A DNA stretch of 64,000 bases from UBA11986 sp031402435 (GCA_031402435.1 JANNSJ010000028.1:56478-120477), one strand, 5' to 3'; positions 1 to 10,204 are shown, counted from the first letter of the stretch. Numbers and translations: made by a program. The notes: a model not told the origin generated them from the letters alone.

Positions 1-2
1 CC

Positions 3-3000
3 GGTTCGCAGGACAAGAACCATACCTTTGTCAATGATGTGCCTGCCAGCCCGTACTATGGCAGGGCATACGTGACCTGGTCGTTATTCACAGCAGCAAC
101 TCCCCCGGCGGTCGTCTCATGGTCATCCAACGGCGGCGTCAGTTGGAATGGTCCGGTCAATGTTCTGGCTCCACCTGCTAGCCACTATCAACAAGGTGTC
201 AACGGTGCCGTTGGTGCAAACGGCGATGCATACATTTGCTGGCAGAACCCTGTCACAGCGTCGCCTTTCACTGGTGACTTTGTTGGCTTTGGAAAATCAA
301 CAGATGGGGGCGTGACATGGAGTGGTTCAGCCAATGCGTATGATTGCAACGGGATCAGAGGAACACTTCCCGCAAAAGGCGGCATCCGGACAAATGACTT
401 CCCGTCAATGGCAGTTGATAGAAGTGGTGGTGGGAGGAATGGATGGATTTATATCGTGACGGGTGAAAAGAATCTCGCTCCAGCAGGATCCGATCCGGAC
501 ATTACGCTTCACCGTTCCAGCGACGGCGGCACAACATGGTCACCGGGTATTCGTGTCAACCAGGATGCACTGAACAACGGCAAGACACAGTGGCAACCCT
601 GGGTTTGCGTTGACGCCGCGGGCGGCGTTAACGTGGTGTATTATGATGACCGCAACACGTCAGCAGATTCCGCAGAAACGTTTGTGTCCCGTTCACTCGA
701 TGGCGGAACCACATGGACTGATATTCTTGTGAGCGACCATCGCTTCAAACCATTTCCGATTCCAGGCCTCGCCGGCGGATATCAGGGAGACTACATCGGT
801 ATCACCGCGGCCAACGGAAAGATCTATCCCTATTGGGCTGACAACAGCACAGGTATTTATCAGGCATGGGTCACGTCGGTCACCACCACTGAAGGCTTCG
901 GATGGGCAAAAGGTACGATCACCAACGTGAGCGGTGGTGCAGCGCTTGCGAATGTCACTGTAGATTTTACCAACCCGATACAACAAGTTCCTGGAACCAG
1001 TACGGCCAGCGGGCTGTACTATGCAGGCGCCAAAGTTGATACGCCAGCCACAACGGCAAACGTAACACTTCGTGCACGCAAGTTCGGGTTCCGCGACACA
1101 GTGATAAATATTACCATTACACGTGGCGATACGCTTACGCGTGACTTTGCGATGACGCCAGTAGCAAACGGTACGCTGGTGGTCCGCACAGTGCGCACCG
1201 ACAGCTCGAACATCCGTTCGGGCGTCAACATTCTCTTTAATGGCAGCAGTGTTGCCACAGGATTCACCGACTCACTGACTGGATTGTACAGCACCATCCT
1301 ACCGCTCGGGTCGTATGACGTTCTTGTTGATCCGCCCAGTCCTTATGGCAACAGACGCTTCGACGGAGTGACGGTCGCAAGTGGATCGACCCCATTGTAT
1401 GTTGTCGTGCGAAAGGTCGTCGAGAACGCTCCTGCAGCAATGCGAGATACACTTGCCGTGGGCCAGGTCCACGCCAAGACACTTCAATTGACGAACACGA
1501 CCACTGACCCTGTGCCATATCGCTTGACTGATGACAACGCGCTTGCAAAGATGCGCGTGAGCAAGCCTGCAGTTCAGCCCAGGGCAATTCCGATCAATGC
1601 GGTGGAGGGACCGAAAGACGTTCCACCAGCAGTACACGGCAGCAGTCCGACTGGGTCAGGTGGACCAGATGCGTTTGGCTACCGGTGGATTGACAGCGAT
1701 GAACCGGGAGGACCGACTTACAACTGGGTTGAGATTTCCACTGTGGGAACTGCGATCACGGGTCTGGGAGACGATACGAATGTTGGTCCGTTCCCAATTG
1801 GGTTCTCTTTCCCCTTCTACGGAAATAACTATACTAACATCAGATTCTGCTCGAATGGGTGGATCAGTTTCACCTCTACCTCCAATGCGTATATCAACGG
1901 TCCCATTCCTTCGGCAGCAGAACCGAATAACGCCATCTATCCATTCTGGGATGATCATCTCTTTTCAGCGACGAACGGTGGGCGGGCATTCTACTATTAC
2001 GATGCCCCGAATACACAGTTCATCGTACAGTATGACTCCGTGCCTCACTACGGAACCACTGAACTTGGAACATACACGTACCAGGTCATACTGCGACCAA
2101 ATGGCGAAGTCGTCGCGCAGTATCGTCGTATGGTAGGCACACTGAACTCGGCTACGATCGGCATCGAGAATGCAGACGGATCGGTTGCACTTCAAGTCGT
2201 CAGCAATGCAGCGTACATCCACGACAACCTGGCACTCAAGTTCTATCTGCCAGATGCAGGATGGATTTCCGAGAACCCCTTTGTTGGCACCATCCCGGCG
2301 AGTTCCACATCGAATATTACTGTGACGTTCGATGCAAACGGCTTGCTGCAGGGAACAACATACAATGCCAACATCATTATGGATGTGACCCATCCTGATG
2401 TGGTCGGATCGAGTCTGATACCGGCAAGTTTGCGGGTGATCTCGGGTGTCGGACCAGTCATTTCCGTCAGTCCGGCGTCACTGACGTTCCCGACAACGAT
2501 CATCGGCAGTAACCGCCGTGACAGTGTCCGCGTACGGAACGTCGGTAGTACAACCTTGAATATCACATCAGTGACAACAACCAACGCCCGCTATGCGGCA
2601 ACAGCGACATCCTCTTCTATCACCGCTGGGGATTCTGCCCGCGTGCGCGTTGTCTATACGCCAGTGATACCGGCAGGCAGCGACACAGGGCGCATCATCA
2701 TCTTGAGCAATGATCCGGCAAATCCGAGAGTGGACGTCATACTCAACGGCACTTCAATCGGCGCACCGCTGTTCAGAGCGCGGATCGATACACTGGTCAG
2801 AGCTGCGATGCAAAGCGGAACGCGTGACTCGATCCGCTTCTATGTGAGGAACGCGGGCACGGCAGCGGGCAACTATGCAGCCCGTGCAATCATGTACCCA
2901 CGCACCCTTGCTCCGGGGATGTCGCTTGAACCCATCATTATCCCGATGGATGTACGGGTCGAACGGATGACACCTGCAAACGCTTCACAGAAACAGGTGG

Positions 3001-5702
3001 CACGCGGGCCGGTCCATCAAAACTCGAACAGTCAGATGGCCGACAGGAGTCCTTTCAATTCACGCCCGAGTTTTCCACCTCAATCCCCACTTGCCCAGTT
3101 CGATCTGCAATTCGACCATGATGCATCGATCATTACCGGGGCGGCGGGCAACGCTGGAGCAGTCTTCATCAACAATGAGTTCTGGACTTCGCGATGGGCA
3201 ACCGGCGTTCTTCATCGCTGGACCTCCAGCGGAACCTTGATTGAACAGTTTACCATTGCCGGCGTCACGGGAGTTCGTGGCCTCACCACTGATGGCACGT
3301 TCCTCTACGCATCAACAAACACCGCGGCGATCCGCAAGATAGACCCCGTAACCAAAACTCTTGTCAGCACCATTACGTGCGCAGGAGCCGTGACCACCCG
3401 TGTGATTGCCTATGATCCGGTGCGCGACGGGTTCTGGGTATCCAATTTTGCCGATGCGTTATCATGTGTGAACCGCAGTGGCGCAGTCATTGCGACCATT
3501 CCGAACACACTGGCCGCGAAGTACGGCGGTGCGTATGACAATTACACCGCAGGCGGACCCTATCTGTGGGTGTTTGATCAGACGAACACTGCCGGTGGAT
3601 CACCACAAAATATCTGGCAGTTCAATCTGACCACTCTCACCGCAACAGGCGTCGCGTTCGATGTCCTGACGCGGGTGACAACAGGCGGGGCGACACCAAT
3701 CGCCGGCGGTCTGTTCATCACAACAGGTCTTGTTCCCGGAAAAGCAACAATCGGTGGAATGCTTCAGGGCTTACCCGACAGATTGTTTGGCCTGGAACTG
3801 GCCGATGCCGCAGGAAGTGCAGAGTGGCTGTCCATCGCCCCGACAAGTGGCGGCCCGATGGCAGTGGACGATTCAGTGTTGTTCTCTGCCCGCTTCGATG
3901 CGAGCAATCCGCTCATCTACAACAATCCGGGGAATTACTTCGGTCGCATCGAAATCAATTCGCCCGGTTCTCCTGGACCCGATACATTGAAGCTGCCGGT
4001 ACGGATGTTCGTCATCCCGTCACCCGGAGCGGATCTTGTGGTAAGTCCGGATACTGTGGATATTGGCAACGTCGAGATCGGCAGTACCGACTCTTCAGAA
4101 ACTGTTCTTGTCAGGAACATTGGCGGGTCGGCGTTAACTGTCACCAATGTGACATTCGCCGGTGCAGCAGGATTCTCTTCGAGCAGAACATCGTTCACTC
4201 TTGCATCGCTTGACACACTCCGGATCAAAGTGAAATTCACTGCAACTGTTCCGGGCGGTGTAAGGACTGCGCGAATGAACTTCACATGCAACGATCCCTC
4301 ACCTCAATCTGTCGGCCTGCGTGCAGTCAGCCTGGGCGTCGCACACATTGTTGCCAGTCCGGATTCCTTCTTCTTCTCCCGACCGGTTGGCACTGATACG
4401 ACGACGGCAAACCTCAAGATCAGGAACCCGGGTACAGATACACTGCGCTACAACATCAACGAAACAACATCGGCCTTTGATAATATCGAACCCCAGCCGA
4501 TTGTTGTGCACGAGCCGTACGACCTGCCCAAGGGTGCCAATGATCCGCATCCGCCGTACATGTCTCCTCAGGGCGCGGGCGGGCCGGATGCCTTCGGCTA
4601 TCGCTGGATCGATTCTGATGAACCGGGCGGCCCGGCATTCAACTGGGTGGATATTTCCTCCACCGGTGTCGCACTGGATTCAACCAGCGCATGGGTGCTT
4701 ACCGGAACCAACAGACCCGGCGATGAAGGATATGTTGCGGTTCTTCTTCCGTTCTCGTTCAGCTTCTATGGCGTGAACAAGGATACAATCTTCATCGGTA
4801 CCAATGGCAACGTGATGTTCCAACGGCCCACCGGTGACATCTTCACGAATGTCGCCTTCCCAACAGCGGCGGGCGCCATTGATAATCATATCGGTATCTT
4901 CTGGGATGATCTGGAGGTTCGTGCAGGCGCACGTGTATACTATGGCACCAGTGGCGGCAGTTTCGTCGTCCAGTACCAGGGCATCGCACGCTTTGCAGGA
5001 ACTGTTCCGAACTACACGTTCGAGATCATCCTGAGCCCGGGAGGCTTGATCAAGATGCAATACCTTGCGATGGGCATCAACGCTGGAATCGTGAACAGCG
5101 CATCAATCGGTATCGAGAACTCCACCGGTTCAATTGGTTTGCAGACGGTGTTCAATGCAGCGTACATGCACAACAATCTGGCAATCATCTACACAAGCGA
5201 TCTGCTTCCCTGGTTGACGACAGACAGGACAAGCGGAACGGTTGCTCCGGGTGACAGTCAAAATGTGCAGCTCCGTGTCGTCGGCAACCAGCCGCCCGGA
5301 AGTTACGTTGGGCATCTGCGCGTCAGCGGTAACACGCCCGATGTCGCCAACATCGGTGTGCGACTCAATATCATCACTGATATTCAGACCGAGGGCAACA
5401 CAATTCCGACGGTGTTCGCACTGAACCAGAACTATCCCAATCCATTCAACCCAACAACCAGGATCACGTATGATCTGCCGGAGCAGGCAACAGTCTCTCT
5501 GAAGATCTACAACCTTCTGGGTCAGGAAGTGGCAACACTGGCCAATGGCCCGCAGGCTCCAGGTCGGTACGAAGCAGTGTGGGAAGGTCGGAACAACTTC
5601 GGCAACCAGGTCTCCAGCGGTGTGTATTTCTACCGCTTCGAAGCCACAAGCGCTTCAGGTCAGTCCTTTGCCAACCTGAAGAAGATGTTGTTCCTCAAGT
5701 AA
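3..5702 (+). CDS. Giant T9SS-exported surface protein with sialidase-like Asp-box propeller (5' partial)
   Basis: This is a secreted multidomain protein of at least 1899 residues. The reading frame is open to the window edge and reads sensibly upstream of the first GTG at 39, so the true start lies outside. The N-terminal region (to about nt 880) carries repeated Asp boxes of the form SxDGGxTW, typical of sialidase/BNR propellers. Two carboxypeptidase-regulatory-like beta domains follow (about 900-1430). A roughly 200-residue module beginning GPDAFGYRWIDSDEPGG occurs twice (about 1639-2250 and 4553-5199). Two choice-of-anchor-D/ASH-like domains lie at about 2457-2760 and 4020-4330, and a probable second propeller at about 3100-3800. 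The C-terminus is a T9SS type A sorting domain (NYPNPFNPTTRITYDLP, YNLLGQEVATL, SSGVYFYRFE). The protein is therefore probably exported by type IX secretion and surface-attached or released. Its substrate is unknown, and Asp boxes alone do not prove sialidase activity. Confidence 0.85.
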   Translation, partial: GSQDKNHTFVNDVPASPYYGRAYVTWSLFTAATPPAVVSWSSNGGVSWNGPVNVLAPPASHYQQGVNGAVGANGDAYICWQNPVTASPFTGDFVGFGKSTDGGVTWSGSANAYDCNGIRGTLPAKGGIRTNDFPSMAVDRSGGGRNGWIYIVTGEKNLAPAGSDPDITLHRSSDGGTTWSPGIRVNQDALNNGKTQWQPWVCVDAAGGVNVVYYDDRNTSADSAETFVSRSLDGGTTWTDILVSDHRFKPFPIPGLAGGYQGDYIGITAANGKIYPYWADNSTGIYQAWVTSVTTTEGFGWAKGTITNVSGGAALANVTVDFTNPIQQVPGTSTASGLYYAGAKVDTPATTANVTLRARKFGFRDTVINITITRGDTLTRDFAMTPVANGTLVVRTVRTDSSNIRSGVNILFNGSSVATGFTDSLTGLYSTILPLGSYDVLVDPPSPYGNRRFDGVTVASGSTPLYVVVRKVVENAPAAMRDTLAVGQVHAKTLQLTNTTTDPVPYRLTDDNALAKMRVSKPAVQPRAIPINAVEGPKDVPPAVHGSSPTGSGGPDAFGYRWIDSDEPGGPTYNWVEISTVGTAITGLGDDTNVGPFPIGFSFPFYGNNYTNIRFCSNGWISFTSTSNAYINGPIPSAAEPNNAIYPFWDDHLFSATNGGRAFYYYDAPNTQFIVQYDSVPHYGTTELGTYTYQVILRPNGEVVAQYRRMVGTLNSATIGIENADGSVALQVVSNAAYIHDNLALKFYLPDAGWISENPFVGTIPASSTSNITVTFDANGLLQGTTYNANIIMDVTHPDVVGSSLIPASLRVISGVGPVISVSPASLTFPTTIIGSNRRDSVRVRNVGSTTLNITSVTTTNARYAATATSSSITAGDSARVRVVYTPVIPAGSDTGRIIILSNDPANPRVDVILNGTSIGAPLFRARIDTLVRAAMQSGTRDSIRFYVRNAGTAAGNYAARAIMYPRTLAPGMSLEPIIIPMDVRVERMTPANASQKQVARGPVHQNSNSQMADRSPFNSRPSFPPQSPLAQFDLQFDHDASIITGAAGNAGAVFINNEFWTSRWATGVLHRWTSSGTLIEQFTIAGVTGVRGLTTDGTFLYASTNTAAIRKIDPVTKTLVSTITCAGAVTTRVIAYDPVRDGFWVSNFADALSCVNRSGAVIATIPNTLAAKYGGAYDNYTAGGPYLWVFDQTNTAGGSPQNIWQFNLTTLTATGVAFDVLTRVTTGGATPIAGGLFITTGLVPGKATIGGMLQGLPDRLFGLELADAAGSAEWLSIAPTSGGPMAVDDSVLFSARFDASNPLIYNNPGNYFGRIEINSPGSPGPDTLKLPVRMFVIPSPGADLVVSPDTVDIGNVEIGSTDSSETVLVRNIGGSALTVTNVTFAGAAGFSSSRTSFTLASLDTLRIKVKFTATVPGGVRTARMNFTCNDPSPQSVGLRAVSLGVAHIVASPDSFFFSRPVGTDTTTANLKIRNPGTDTLRYNINETTSAFDNIEPQPIVVHEPYDLPKGANDPHPPYMSPQGAGGPDAFGYRWIDSDEPGGPAFNWVDISSTGVALDSTSAWVLTGTNRPGDEGYVAVLLPFSFSFYGVNKDTIFIGTNGNVMFQRPTGDIFTNVAFPTAAGAIDNHIGIFWDDLEVRAGARVYYGTSGGSFVVQYQGIARFAGTVPNYTFEIILSPGGLIKMQYLAMGINAGIVNSASIGIENSTGSIGLQTVFNAAYMHNNLAIIYTSDLLPWLTTDRTSGTVAPGDSQNVQLRVVGNQPPGSYVGHLRVSGNTPDVANIGVRLNIITDIQTEGNTIPTVFALNQNYPNPFNPTTRITYDLPEQATVSLKIYNLLGQEVATLANGPQAPGRYEAVWEGRNNFGNQVSSGVYFYRFEATSASGQSFANLKKMLFLK

Positions 5703-5712
5703 GCTCTATGTG

Positions 5713-5744
5713 GGACACTCCCGTTTGATCAAGCGAGAGTGTCC
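5713..5744 (+). terminator. Hairpin after the giant T9SS gene
   Basis: A perfect 8-bp inverted repeat (GGACACTC at 5713-5720, GAGTGTCC at 5737-5744) with a 16-nt loop starts 10 bases after the stop codon and is followed by TTATTT. It may act with the stronger hairpin downstream as a tandem terminator. Confidence 0.45.
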
Positions 5745-5771
5745 TTATTTAAGCTTCAGTTCTCGTTTCTC

Positions 5772-5810
5772 AAGCCCCTCCTTCTTACAGGAGGGGCTTT
5801 TGTGTTTTTG
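5772..5810 (+). terminator. Rho-independent terminator
   Basis: A 10-bp GC-rich stem (AAGCCCCTCC / GGAGGGGCTT, 5772-5781 and 5790-5799) with an 8-nt loop is followed directly by TTTTGTGTTTTT. This is a classic intrinsic terminator for the giant upstream gene. Confidence 0.85.
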
Positions 5811-5942
5811 GTTATGCCTCTCCCCATATTTACGTTTGACATTCAACCCTCACTTCACTACGTTTTGTCAGCCATTCCCAACATCCTTGTACATCCGGAA
5901 TCTCTCAACGCGGAACTCTTGCATACTTTGATTTGAATTCTC

Positions 5943-6039
5943 GCTCAAGTTTCACATGGACGACCAGAGACGGTCGTCCCACTTCCCCGATTCCGGCAGT
6001 AGGCCAGGCGTCCCTGCCTGACCGATAGCAGACTTGAGC
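5943..6039 (+). repeat. Dispersed palindromic repeat, copy 1 (97 bp)
   Basis: The element has terminal inverted repeats (GCTCAAGTTT at the left, GACTTGAGC at the right). Internally it holds an 8-bp perfect palindrome (GGACGACC, 6-nt loop, GGTCGTCC) and a second, GC-rich imperfect palindrome (CCAGGCG...CGCCTG type). It aligns over its length with the reverse complement of 21318-21453 and with 45000-45080. It lies between two genes in a gap of about 400 bp that otherwise holds only terminators. No coding potential is visible, so it is a MITE- or REP-like non-autonomous element by appearance. Confidence 0.8.
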
Positions 6040-6113
6040 TCTACCACACCGTCGCTCATTGCAACAGAATCAGGCGAACGCTATATTGTGCCTGGACTAT
6101 TCCGGAGTTGCAG

Positions 6114-7958
6114 ATGCTTTGTTCATTCTTCTCAAACAGACTTGCTCTTCGTATCATATCCTTCCTCACCGTTTGGCCGGCACTCACCTTTGCTCAGGCA
6201 CCACCACTGGCTTTGTATCTTCAGGAGGGATTCAACGCTCCGGGAATTCCCGCAGGATGGATTGTGACACCCGTGAGTGGCGGTTCCGCAGTGTGGAGCG
6301 TTGTGGCGGTGGGAACAAATCCGCCAATTGCGCCGTATGCCGGTTCGGGTCAGGCGAAGTTCAATTCATACGACGCGGATCCCGGCCATCAATCCCGCCT
6401 GACATCGCTAAACTTGAACATGGGGGGATCGAACGACCCATTCCTCAGCTTTTCTCTCTACCACGACGATGAATTTCTCTCATCGCGTGATTCTCTGTAC
6501 ATCGAGGCAACAACGGGCGACAGTATTGCGGGACCATGGGTACAACTGGCGGGAAATCAACGACCGCGCTCAACGTCAGGATGGAGCCGGGAGATCCTAT
6601 CGCTGAACCAGTACAATGGTGTGACACGATTGTATCTTTCGTTTCGGGGCAGGAGCCAGTATGGCAACAACATCTACCTTGACGAAATCCGGGTAGCTGA
6701 TTCTTCATTTCATGACATCGGCACAGCAGGGCTCCTCTCTTCCACCGATATTCTCACTCTATCGCCGGCATCAAACAGATCAAGACTGCAACATCCCGGT
6801 TTCAAATCCACAACAACCAAAGCCGAAGAATTCACCGTAATGCATTCATCATCAACGGCCCCGCTGAACATCAGCTTCATAGCACAAAATTTTGGAACAT
6901 TCTCCGAGCCATCGTATCAGGTACAATGGGAGGTGGACGGACAAGGCCAGCCGGCGGTAAACAATGCACAGTTGCTTCCACGAAACGGGCGCGACACGTT
7001 AACTCTCTCGTGGCTCGCTCCTTCACCGGGAACACACGTGATTACTGCGCGGACTTTTTTGAGCACAGACCCGAACAGTGCCAACGATTCCACGCGGCTT
7101 GCCGTTGCCGTGCTCGATTCATCCGTAACATTTTCTGAGATGTTCAACAGCGGTGCGTTTCCTCCATCTGGCTGGACTGTTATCAACCGCGATGGTGGAT
7201 CTCTTCTGCCATGGTTCCTGGGTTCTTCCACGTCAGTCTTTCTCCCATTTGAGGGAACCGGATTTGCTGCGAATAATTTCCAACGTGCCAATGGCACGTA
7301 TATCGACGACTACATCATTTCTCCTGCCATCGCCGGCGTTGCGCAAACAGGCCGGGTTGACTCGCTGGGCTTCTGGGTGCGTTCAGCTTTTAATGTTCCG
7401 CCGGAAGCAAATTACCCTGACTCGTTGATGATCCTACTTTCGACCACAGGTTCGGATACGTCCAACTTCAACATTCTCCTTGATTATCTTTCGGTCCCCA
7501 AAACCGGTTGGACGTTGAGGAGATATTCGTTGACCGGCCGTGTTCCGACAAATTCAACAATCCGCGTTGCATTCCGTTACCTGCATTACAATGGAGGCTC
7601 TTCAGGCTCTGCTTCGGATTTCGTTGGTGTGGATTTCGTCCATATCACCAGCGGGCTCCCGACCACAATTGGGGATCCAGTCCGCCTCCCGACAGCTTTT
7701 GCCCTTCACCAAAACTATCCCAACCCGTTCAACCCCTCCACGGAGATCGAGTTCTCCGTTGATGCAACCGGACAAACACGACTTGAAGTATTCAATGTGC
7801 TCGGCCAAACCATCGCCACGATGTTCGATGAGATTGCGCACGTTGGCCGGATGTACCGTGTTCGGTTTAATGCTGCCAATGTTGCCGGAGGAGTATATTT
7901 TTGCAGGCTGCAATCCGGCGGTAGACGCGAATTGACAAAGATGGCGTTGATAAAATAG
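6114..7958 (+). CDS. T9SS-exported protein with two choice-of-anchor J domains
   Basis: This 614-residue secreted protein has a clear signal peptide (hydrophobic stretch, then TFAQA). Two choice-of-anchor-J (MAM/cleaved-adhesin-like) beta-sandwich domains are visible: one starts at LQEGFNAPGIPAGW and the second at FSEMFNSGAFPPSGW. A CARDB-like linker (SSTAPLNISFIAQNFGTFSEPSYQV region) lies between them. The C-terminus is a T9SS type A sorting domain (NYPNPFNPSTEIEF, VFNVLGQTIAT, GGVYFCRLQSGG). I chose ATG 6114, which has GGAG six bases upstream, over the in-frame TTG at 6108. The likely role is adhesion or binding of a polymer at the cell surface, and the ligand is unknown. No terminator is visible in the following 440 bp. 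Confidence 0.85.
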   Translation: MLCSFFSNRLALRIISFLTVWPALTFAQAPPLALYLQEGFNAPGIPAGWIVTPVSGGSAVWSVVAVGTNPPIAPYAGSGQAKFNSYDADPGHQSRLTSLNLNMGGSNDPFLSFSLYHDDEFLSSRDSLYIEATTGDSIAGPWVQLAGNQRPRSTSGWSREILSLNQYNGVTRLYLSFRGRSQYGNNIYLDEIRVADSSFHDIGTAGLLSSTDILTLSPASNRSRLQHPGFKSTTTKAEEFTVMHSSSTAPLNISFIAQNFGTFSEPSYQVQWEVDGQGQPAVNNAQLLPRNGRDTLTLSWLAPSPGTHVITARTFLSTDPNSANDSTRLAVAVLDSSVTFSEMFNSGAFPPSGWTVINRDGGSLLPWFLGSSTSVFLPFEGTGFAANNFQRANGTYIDDYIISPAIAGVAQTGRVDSLGFWVRSAFNVPPEANYPDSLMILLSTTGSDTSNFNILLDYLSVPKTGWTLRRYSLTGRVPTNSTIRVAFRYLHYNGGSSGSASDFVGVDFVHITSGLPTTIGDPVRLPTAFALHQNYPNPFNPSTEIEFSVDATGQTRLEVFNVLGQTIATMFDEIAHVGRMYRVRFNAANVAGGVYFCRLQSGGRRELTKMALIK

Positions 7959-8401
7959 CCTCTGTCCCACTCCTTTCTTTCCCAAACATTTCAGTCAGGT
8001 ATCGCCGACCCACCATCTTTCGCAACGACATCAGTACACCATAGAAGCGCTTCCATTGAAAGGAGACTCGCGACTTGGCAAATCCAAAATGAAGAACAAA
8101 ATAATTTGACTTTATCTGTGGGATTCTCTATGTTGGGTGGGAATTGTGAGCAACACACCAAATTATTCACATTTTGAAACTTGTTTCTTGAAACGAATTT
8201 CCACATCCAGAACGCAAGGCTCCAGCACAAGCTTGCTCATCGTTGGTCTCTCCGATTTCAGTTGCCAATCTGCTACCATAAACCCACTCATACACTACCT
8301 CTAGTGAAAGGAGGATTAGACACCAACAGAAATGTGTTAAACGTTTGTTATCAATTGATGTAGATACATCACGTCTCCACAACAACAGAAAGGTACCACT
8401 C
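7959..8401. other. 443-bp intergenic region
   Basis: No supported gene is present, as short open frames here lack recognisable sequence and ribosome sites. The stretch just before the next gene holds its ribosome binding site (AGAAAGG ending about 8 bases before ATG 8402). A possible -35-like TTGACT occurs at 8106 without a convincing -10. No stable terminator hairpin is evident. Confidence 0.5.
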
Positions 8402-10138
8402 ATGAAATTCTTGCCACGCTGCATCACATTTTGTTTGGCTGTTTTGCTTTGTGTGATAATGGTTGCACCCTCATTTGCAGATGATCGCACACCCGCCGCA
8501 GCAAACACAGATAATGTCACAAATGCCCGCGGCGAGGCAGTTGTGTTTGATCGAACTCCGTACGTAGTCAATCACACCGACAACCCGGATGCAATTCTTT
8601 TCGACAATGGCCCGCTCTCTACAGGAGCAACTTCGAAGAGCGGCGTTGCAGCCCCGGTTGGCTCCACATGGAGTGAAGTACAAAACCCATTGAACGATAC
8701 AACGCAATCCAACACAACAGCAGGTGCTTCAGGAGGCATTACCACCACAGCACGTTTCAGGCTGGCCGACAACTTCACGGTTCCGGTCGGAGCCACATGG
8801 ACGATTGATAGCATTGCTACATTTTCCTATCAAACGGGCTCAACACCAGCAACATCGCCCTTCATTGCTTTGAATGCACAGATTTGGTCGGGCGGACGAC
8901 CGGGTGATCCGGGCGCGACAGTTGTTGGTGGAGACACCACAACAAATCGCTTAACAACTTCTGTTTGGTCAACGTACTACAGAATATTCAACTCAAAGTA
9001 TCCTCCTCCAGGATCGGCAACAGGAACAACACGACCTGTGTTCAAGAATGTTGCCAATATGGGTGGAGTTGTACTTGGCCCCGGAACGTACTGGCTTGAT
9101 TGGCAAACGCAGATTACAGCAAGTGCTGGACACTTTGCACCCTCTGTTACTCTGGTTGGTCAACGTGGTAATGCGGCATGGAACGCCCGTCAGTTTACGG
9201 CAGCGGGTTGGGCCGATTTCGTTGATGCCGGCAACCCGGCTACTGCACCTGATTCGGCTCAAGACTTTCCGTTCATCCTTTATGGTACTGCCCCCAGCGC
9301 TGGTGGCATAGTAACAGTAACCCGGAGACCCAGTCTCTCTATTCCTGACAATATACCAGCTGGAGTTTTCGATACGCTCACGGTGAGCGGAGTTCCAGGA
9401 GGTACTGTTGTAAAAAGGATATCTGTGTCCATAGATTCATTGCCACATACATGGGTGGGAGACTTCCGCATGACGCTGACACATGCGGGCGTGACACGGA
9501 CTCTCATGAACAGGCCGGGAACTGGTGCCAATGGGAGTAGCGGAGATAATTTCTTCGGAACTGTTTTAGTGGACTCTGCCGCTCGTCGCATTGACAGCAT
9601 TGCCACGACTGGAACGCCTCCAAATGGCCCGCCGTACACGGGGTACTTCAGACCAGACTCTGGAGGGGCACCATCGATCGTTCCTTCCTCTTTGGCGCCA
9701 TTTAATGGGGCAGATCCTAATGGCCAATGGATTCTCTTCTTATCGGACAACGCGGCTGCGGATGTTGGCATATTGCAGAAATGGAGTCTGATTATTGAAT
9801 ATGGGGCACCAACAGGCGTTGGGAATCCACAAGAACTGCCAAGCGGTTTCACTCTTGGCCAGAACTATCCCAATCCGTTCAACCCGGCAACAACAATACA
9901 GTTCGGATTGCCCGTCGCTGCGAACGTGACGGTGAAAATCTACAACCTTCTGGGGCAAGAGGTTGCAACGCTGGTTGATGAATTCAAGAACGCGGGAACA
10001 TTCCAAGCAGTGTGGAATGGTCGCAATTCATCCGGAACCAACGTTGCAAGCGGTATGTACTTCTACAGCCTTATTGCAAAGTCTGCAGATGGCAAATCAA
10101 CATTCACCAACATCAAGAAAATGATGCTGCTGAAGTAG
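8402..10138 (+). CDS. T9SS-exported protein with proprotein-convertase P-like domain
   Basis: This 578-residue exported protein begins with a signal peptide (MKFLPRCITFCLAVLLCVIMV, then APSFADD). The middle half is beta-rich and not assignable. From about residue 300 (SLSIPDNIPAGVFDTLTVSG) to about 480 (GQWILFLSDNAAADVGILQKW) it matches the pattern of a P-proprotein/jelly-roll domain, with conserved HTWVGDFRMTLTH and DPNGQW-type motifs. The C-terminus is a T9SS sorting domain (NYPNPFNPATTIQFGLP, YNLLGQEVATLVDE, ASGMYFYSL). I chose ATG 8402 because the frame upstream from TTG 8345 lacks signal-peptide character and an AGAAAGG site precedes the ATG. No peptidase domain is visible, so it is probably structural or binding. 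Confidence 0.85.
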   Translation: MKFLPRCITFCLAVLLCVIMVAPSFADDRTPAAANTDNVTNARGEAVVFDRTPYVVNHTDNPDAILFDNGPLSTGATSKSGVAAPVGSTWSEVQNPLNDTTQSNTTAGASGGITTTARFRLADNFTVPVGATWTIDSIATFSYQTGSTPATSPFIALNAQIWSGGRPGDPGATVVGGDTTTNRLTTSVWSTYYRIFNSKYPPPGSATGTTRPVFKNVANMGGVVLGPGTYWLDWQTQITASAGHFAPSVTLVGQRGNAAWNARQFTAAGWADFVDAGNPATAPDSAQDFPFILYGTAPSAGGIVTVTRRPSLSIPDNIPAGVFDTLTVSGVPGGTVVKRISVSIDSLPHTWVGDFRMTLTHAGVTRTLMNRPGTGANGSSGDNFFGTVLVDSAARRIDSIATTGTPPNGPPYTGYFRPDSGGAPSIVPSSLAPFNGADPNGQWILFLSDNAAADVGILQKWSLIIEYGAPTGVGNPQELPSGFTLGQNYPNPFNPATTIQFGLPVAANVTVKIYNLLGQEVATLVDEFKNAGTFQAVWNGRNSSGTNVASGMYFYSLIAKSADGKSTFTNIKKMMLLK

Positions 10139-10158
10139 TACCGGTAACATCGTTATTC

Positions 10159-10196
10159 TACCGCCTCGTTGGTTATCAACGGGGCGGTATTGTTTT
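10159..10196 (+). terminator. Rho-independent terminator
   Basis: The hairpin TACCGCC-T-CGTTG / CAACG-G-GGCGGTA (10159-10171 and 10177-10189) has a 5-nt loop and is followed by TTGTTTT. It ends the T9SS gene transcript. Confidence 0.75.
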
Positions 10197-10204
10197 AGGC
10201 TGAA

